From SpSt-333 sp964371615 (GTDB taxonomy: Bacteria > Bacteroidota > Ignavibacteria > UBA10030 > UBA8401), in NCBI GenBank assembly GCA_964371615.1, contig CAYJMS010000001.1, positions 930,001 to 994,000 on the forward strand: 64,000 nt of DNA, given 5' to 3'. The notes under the pieces are model-generated. The model searched no databases. It was given only the letters and a program-made list of their open reading frames with translations, and had not been told where the DNA came from. Position 1 is the stretch's first letter. The number at the start of each line of letters is the position of its first letter. Of the stretch, positions 61,904 to 64,000 are shown piece by piece. Position numbers and translations under genes: made by a program.

Positions 61904-63112
61904 ATGGGACGAACCGCGATTTATATGGTGATGGGTATGACAATAATCTTCCTGCTTTTCGGGAAGACGATGACTGACGTTGCAACCGAATCGATAGACA
62001 ATGCTATTGTCTATTTTGAAAATACGCAGCGATACAATATTGCCGTGGCCGGCGCCAACCTGGCATGCAATCAGATATTTCTCGATAATTCGTGGCGGGA
62101 TGGTTTTACCGATATGGAATTTAACGGCGGCTTGATTAATGTTTCTTTGTACGATTCGGCGTCTGGGAAAGTGACCGTTACCTCCACCGGAACATATCAA
62201 ACTGAAAGTCATACGGTGAGGGTGCTCCTTGCACCAAGCACATTTGCAAAATTTGCAATGTATAGCGGAAACGTTTCTGCTGCCGCAAAGCTGCGAACGG
62301 GAGATACCATCGACGGAGCGATCCATTTCAATAATTCACTTTCCACTCAGGGTGGTCCGGTATTTATCGAAAAAGTGACCGCCGGATCAATTAAAACAAC
62401 AGCCGGTACTCCAAAGTTTTTAGGCGGTTACCAGACCGGCGTCAATATTCCGTTTCCGGATTACAAGCCATCTGCCGATGCTATTAAAGCGGCCGCTTCA
62501 ACTGGAGGAATGTACCAAAACGGAGGAGAATTATGGTTGAATTTCCTTGTCGATGGGACTGTTCAATATAAAACGAGCTCGGCCGGTGCCTGGAGTGCAC
62601 CGCAAGCTCTGACGACGTTCGCTCCGAATGGCTATATTTGTATCAATAATGGCGCACTGCATGTTCAAGGAACGCTAAAAGGACAGGTATCAATTGCATC
62701 GACTGTCCCTACCGGAACAACCCCGTCCTCATCTTTGGGTTCTACATTTATTGAAGGGAACCTTCAATATGCCACAGATCCGATATCGAATCCTTCGTCG
62801 ACCGATATGTTGGGGCTCGTCAGCGCAGGTGACTTGACGTTCAAAACCTTACCGATTCGTGTTGATGGCTCCCTCTTTTCTGACAGAAATGCGACTTTAG
62901 GCAGCGGATTAGCAAACACTTCCCCGATGAAACAAATTCGAATAAATGGGACATTTATTACAAAAGAGATCAATTCCACCGATTTCGGCACGGGATCTGG
63001 TAAAGGGGCAAATTTCTATATGAAATACGACTCCCGAATTGAATCGATGCCCCCGGCAAATTTCCCGTTCCCAGCGACCGCTTCGTTCGAAGTATTATCC
63101 TGGTTTGAATAA
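61904..63112 (+). CDS. Minor pilin-like protein, PilX-like, large, Met-Gly start
   Basis: 402 residues. It starts MGRTAIYMVMGMTIIFLLFG, then NTQRYNIAVAGANLACNQIF, a pattern of PilX/MshP-type proteins in which a hydrophobic helix is followed by an ARxxA-type segment. The remaining 300 residues are a beta-rich, Gly/Ser/Thr-rich domain (GNVSAAAKLRTGDTIDGAIHFNN, LHVQGTLKGQVSIAS, IRVDGSLFSDRNATLG) resembling polymer-like beta-helix turns. It is probably the tip or adhesive subunit. The function is inferred from position and architecture. Confidence 0.6.
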   Translation: MGRTAIYMVMGMTIIFLLFGKTMTDVATESIDNAIVYFENTQRYNIAVAGANLACNQIFLDNSWRDGFTDMEFNGGLINVSLYDSASGKVTVTSTGTYQTESHTVRVLLAPSTFAKFAMYSGNVSAAAKLRTGDTIDGAIHFNNSLSTQGGPVFIEKVTAGSIKTTAGTPKFLGGYQTGVNIPFPDYKPSADAIKAAASTGGMYQNGGELWLNFLVDGTVQYKTSSAGAWSAPQALTTFAPNGYICINNGALHVQGTLKGQVSIASTVPTGTTPSSSLGSTFIEGNLQYATDPISNPSSTDMLGLVSAGDLTFKTLPIRVDGSLFSDRNATLGSGLANTSPMKQIRINGTFITKEINSTDFGTGSGKGANFYMKYDSRIESMPPANFPFPATASFEVLSWFE

Positions 63113-63126
63113 ATACCGTCTTTGAG

Positions 63127-63155
63127 TTGACATTCATTAAGCCTTTCAATATATT
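63127..63155 (+). promoter_or_regulatory. Promoter of the pilT-like gene
   Basis: TTGACA (63127-63132), 17-nt spacer, TATATT (63150-63155). A consensus sigma-70-like promoter ~92 nt before ATG 63247. Confidence 0.6.
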
Positions 63156-63246
63156 CTCTCCAATAGTTCATGTAACACTTGAGAACAGACAGTGAACCTG
63201 TTGTTCTCTTGCTGTTGTGTGATTCCTCAATTTTTTTACAGTCACT

Positions 63247-64000
63247 ATGAGCGCACCGGCACCTTCCACTGCTTCACTCATTATTCCTCCTGAGGTTCAG
63301 GAAAATGCTCGTACGATTCTGAATCAGGTCATTTCACAGATACCGCAATCTACTCAGGGACTCGAACGCCAGATTTTTTTGGGCGATATAGTCGAAAAGC
63401 TTCCGCTCGAAAGCAAATTGATGCTGAAGAATTTCGTGGATGCGTTATTGATGAGGATGTTTGTACTGAATGCCTCTGATATTGACATGGGTGGATACGG
63501 TGGTCATGGAAAGATATGGTACCGAATTTTTGGTTCAAAGAAACCAGATCCGACGCTTGACCCGTTTTCGGTCGATAATACCAATGTATTGATCCAATCC
63601 CTCTTAACGTCACGACAGCGTCAGTTTCTCTACGAACAAAAAAATCTCGATTTTTCCTACATGATTATGGATGGCGAGAACATGCGACGGTTCAGGGCCG
63701 ACGCATACATGGATCTCGACCATCTTGCGCTTAACATGCGCGCCATTAATGCAACGGTTCGGCCGTATAAAGGCCTTGAGTTGCACGTTAATGTGACCAA
63801 GATTGTCAGCCTTGCACACACCAAAGAGGGACTGATCCTTATCACCGGAATTACCGGATCCGGCAAAAGCACGACGCTCGACGCGATGATTGATCTCAAC
63901 AATCACACAGTCGACGGTCACATTGTCGTTATTGCCTCGCCGATTGAATATGTTCACAAATCCGACCGATGTATCGTGCGTCACCGAGAAGTTGGACGGG
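63247..64000 (+). CDS. pilT: PilT/PilU-like retraction ATPase (3' truncated by window edge)
   Basis: The frame is open from ATG 63247 to the end of the window, ~251 codons. The N-terminal ~120 residues are a variant of the PilT N-domain (KLMLKNFVDALLMRMFVLNASDID, RQRQFLYEQKNLDFSYM, RFRADAYMDLDHLALNMRAIN). The core has Walker A LILITGITGSGKSTTLDAMID and the Asp-box start HIVVIASPIEYVH. In classical PilT the Walker A is near residue 130 and here near residue 200, so the N-domain is extended. The missing part should contain Walker B and the His box. Its presence makes this a retractable type IV pilus-like system rather than a secretion pseudopilus. Confidence 0.85.
   Translation, partial: MSAPAPSTASLIIPPEVQENARTILNQVISQIPQSTQGLERQIFLGDIVEKLPLESKLMLKNFVDALLMRMFVLNASDIDMGGYGGHGKIWYRIFGSKKPDPTLDPFSVDNTNVLIQSLLTSRQRQFLYEQKNLDFSYMIMDGENMRRFRADAYMDLDHLALNMRAINATVRPYKGLELHVNVTKIVSLAHTKEGLILITGITGSGKSTTLDAMIDLNNHTVDGHIVVIASPIEYVHKSDRCIVRHREVGR

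Noticed and set aside
1..64000. tRNA, rRNA, CRISPR array, prophage or insertion sequence
   Set aside because: No cloverleaf-like segment, direct repeat array, transposase or integrase of mobile type was seen; the only recombinase is the chromosomal Xer protein.

Overview
The window reads as a chromosomal segment of a bacterium from the Bacteroidota/Ignavibacteriota side of the FCB group, with roughly 45-50% GC by eye. The main evidence is the type IX secretion (T9SS) signatures. There is a PorV/PorQ-family protein at 433-1374. A serine protease (51263-53473) ends in a C-terminal sorting domain that begins with the YPNPFNP-type motif, and a second fragment of such a domain lies at the left edge. 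Other pointers are many ATGA-type gene overlaps, several outer-membrane barrel proteins with Sec signal peptides, an HPr kinase, and an M23/BamA-like/heptose-epimerase set that implies a Gram-negative envelope. Putative promoters look like TTGACa-16/18-TATATT, closer to ordinary sigma-70 than to the classic Bacteroidetes -33/-7 type. The species cannot be named from sequence alone.

Layout. 1-2820: envelope/T9SS-related genes. 2875-10483: rRNA methyltransferase, TPR lipoprotein, DUF58 protein, SAM methyltransferase, uvrA, CBM9-like protein and a barrel protein. 10473-15063 (minus strand): unknown gene, obg, ruvB, a barrel protein and a 3-methyladenine glycosylase. 15141-17716: small membrane protein, two tandem HU genes behind a strong promoter, and aroC. 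18031-26765: HNH nuclease, trpS, scpA-scpB-rluB, malQ, dacB, lysS. 26952-38254: S41 protease, DUF3108, gamma-carbonic-anhydrase-like, MBL hydrolase, ybeY, smg, topA, xer recombinase, hpf, hprK, M23 peptidase, DUF2795. 38261-45618: Omp85-like protein, holB, metG, hldD and a deoxyhypusine-synthase-like enzyme. 45740-55977: M20 dipeptidase, PduO-type adenosyltransferase, secA, a small lipoprotein, the T9SS-type subtilase and a GT-C-like membrane protein.

The most distinctive region is 56181-64000, a type IV filament locus. Behind a near-consensus sigma-54 promoter lie two tandem paralogous major-pilin candidates, then pilC, pilB, three minor-pilin-like genes and the start of a pilT-type ATPase cut by the window edge. 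All five pilin-like proteins begin directly with Met-Gly followed by a hydrophobic helix. They lack the positively charged leader and the Glu at mature position 5 that define ordinary type IV prepilins. This leaderless filament is the best candidate here for an undescribed system.

No rRNA, tRNA, CRISPR array, insertion sequence or prophage was recognised. Most of the window is core housekeeping sequence in tightly packed short operons.
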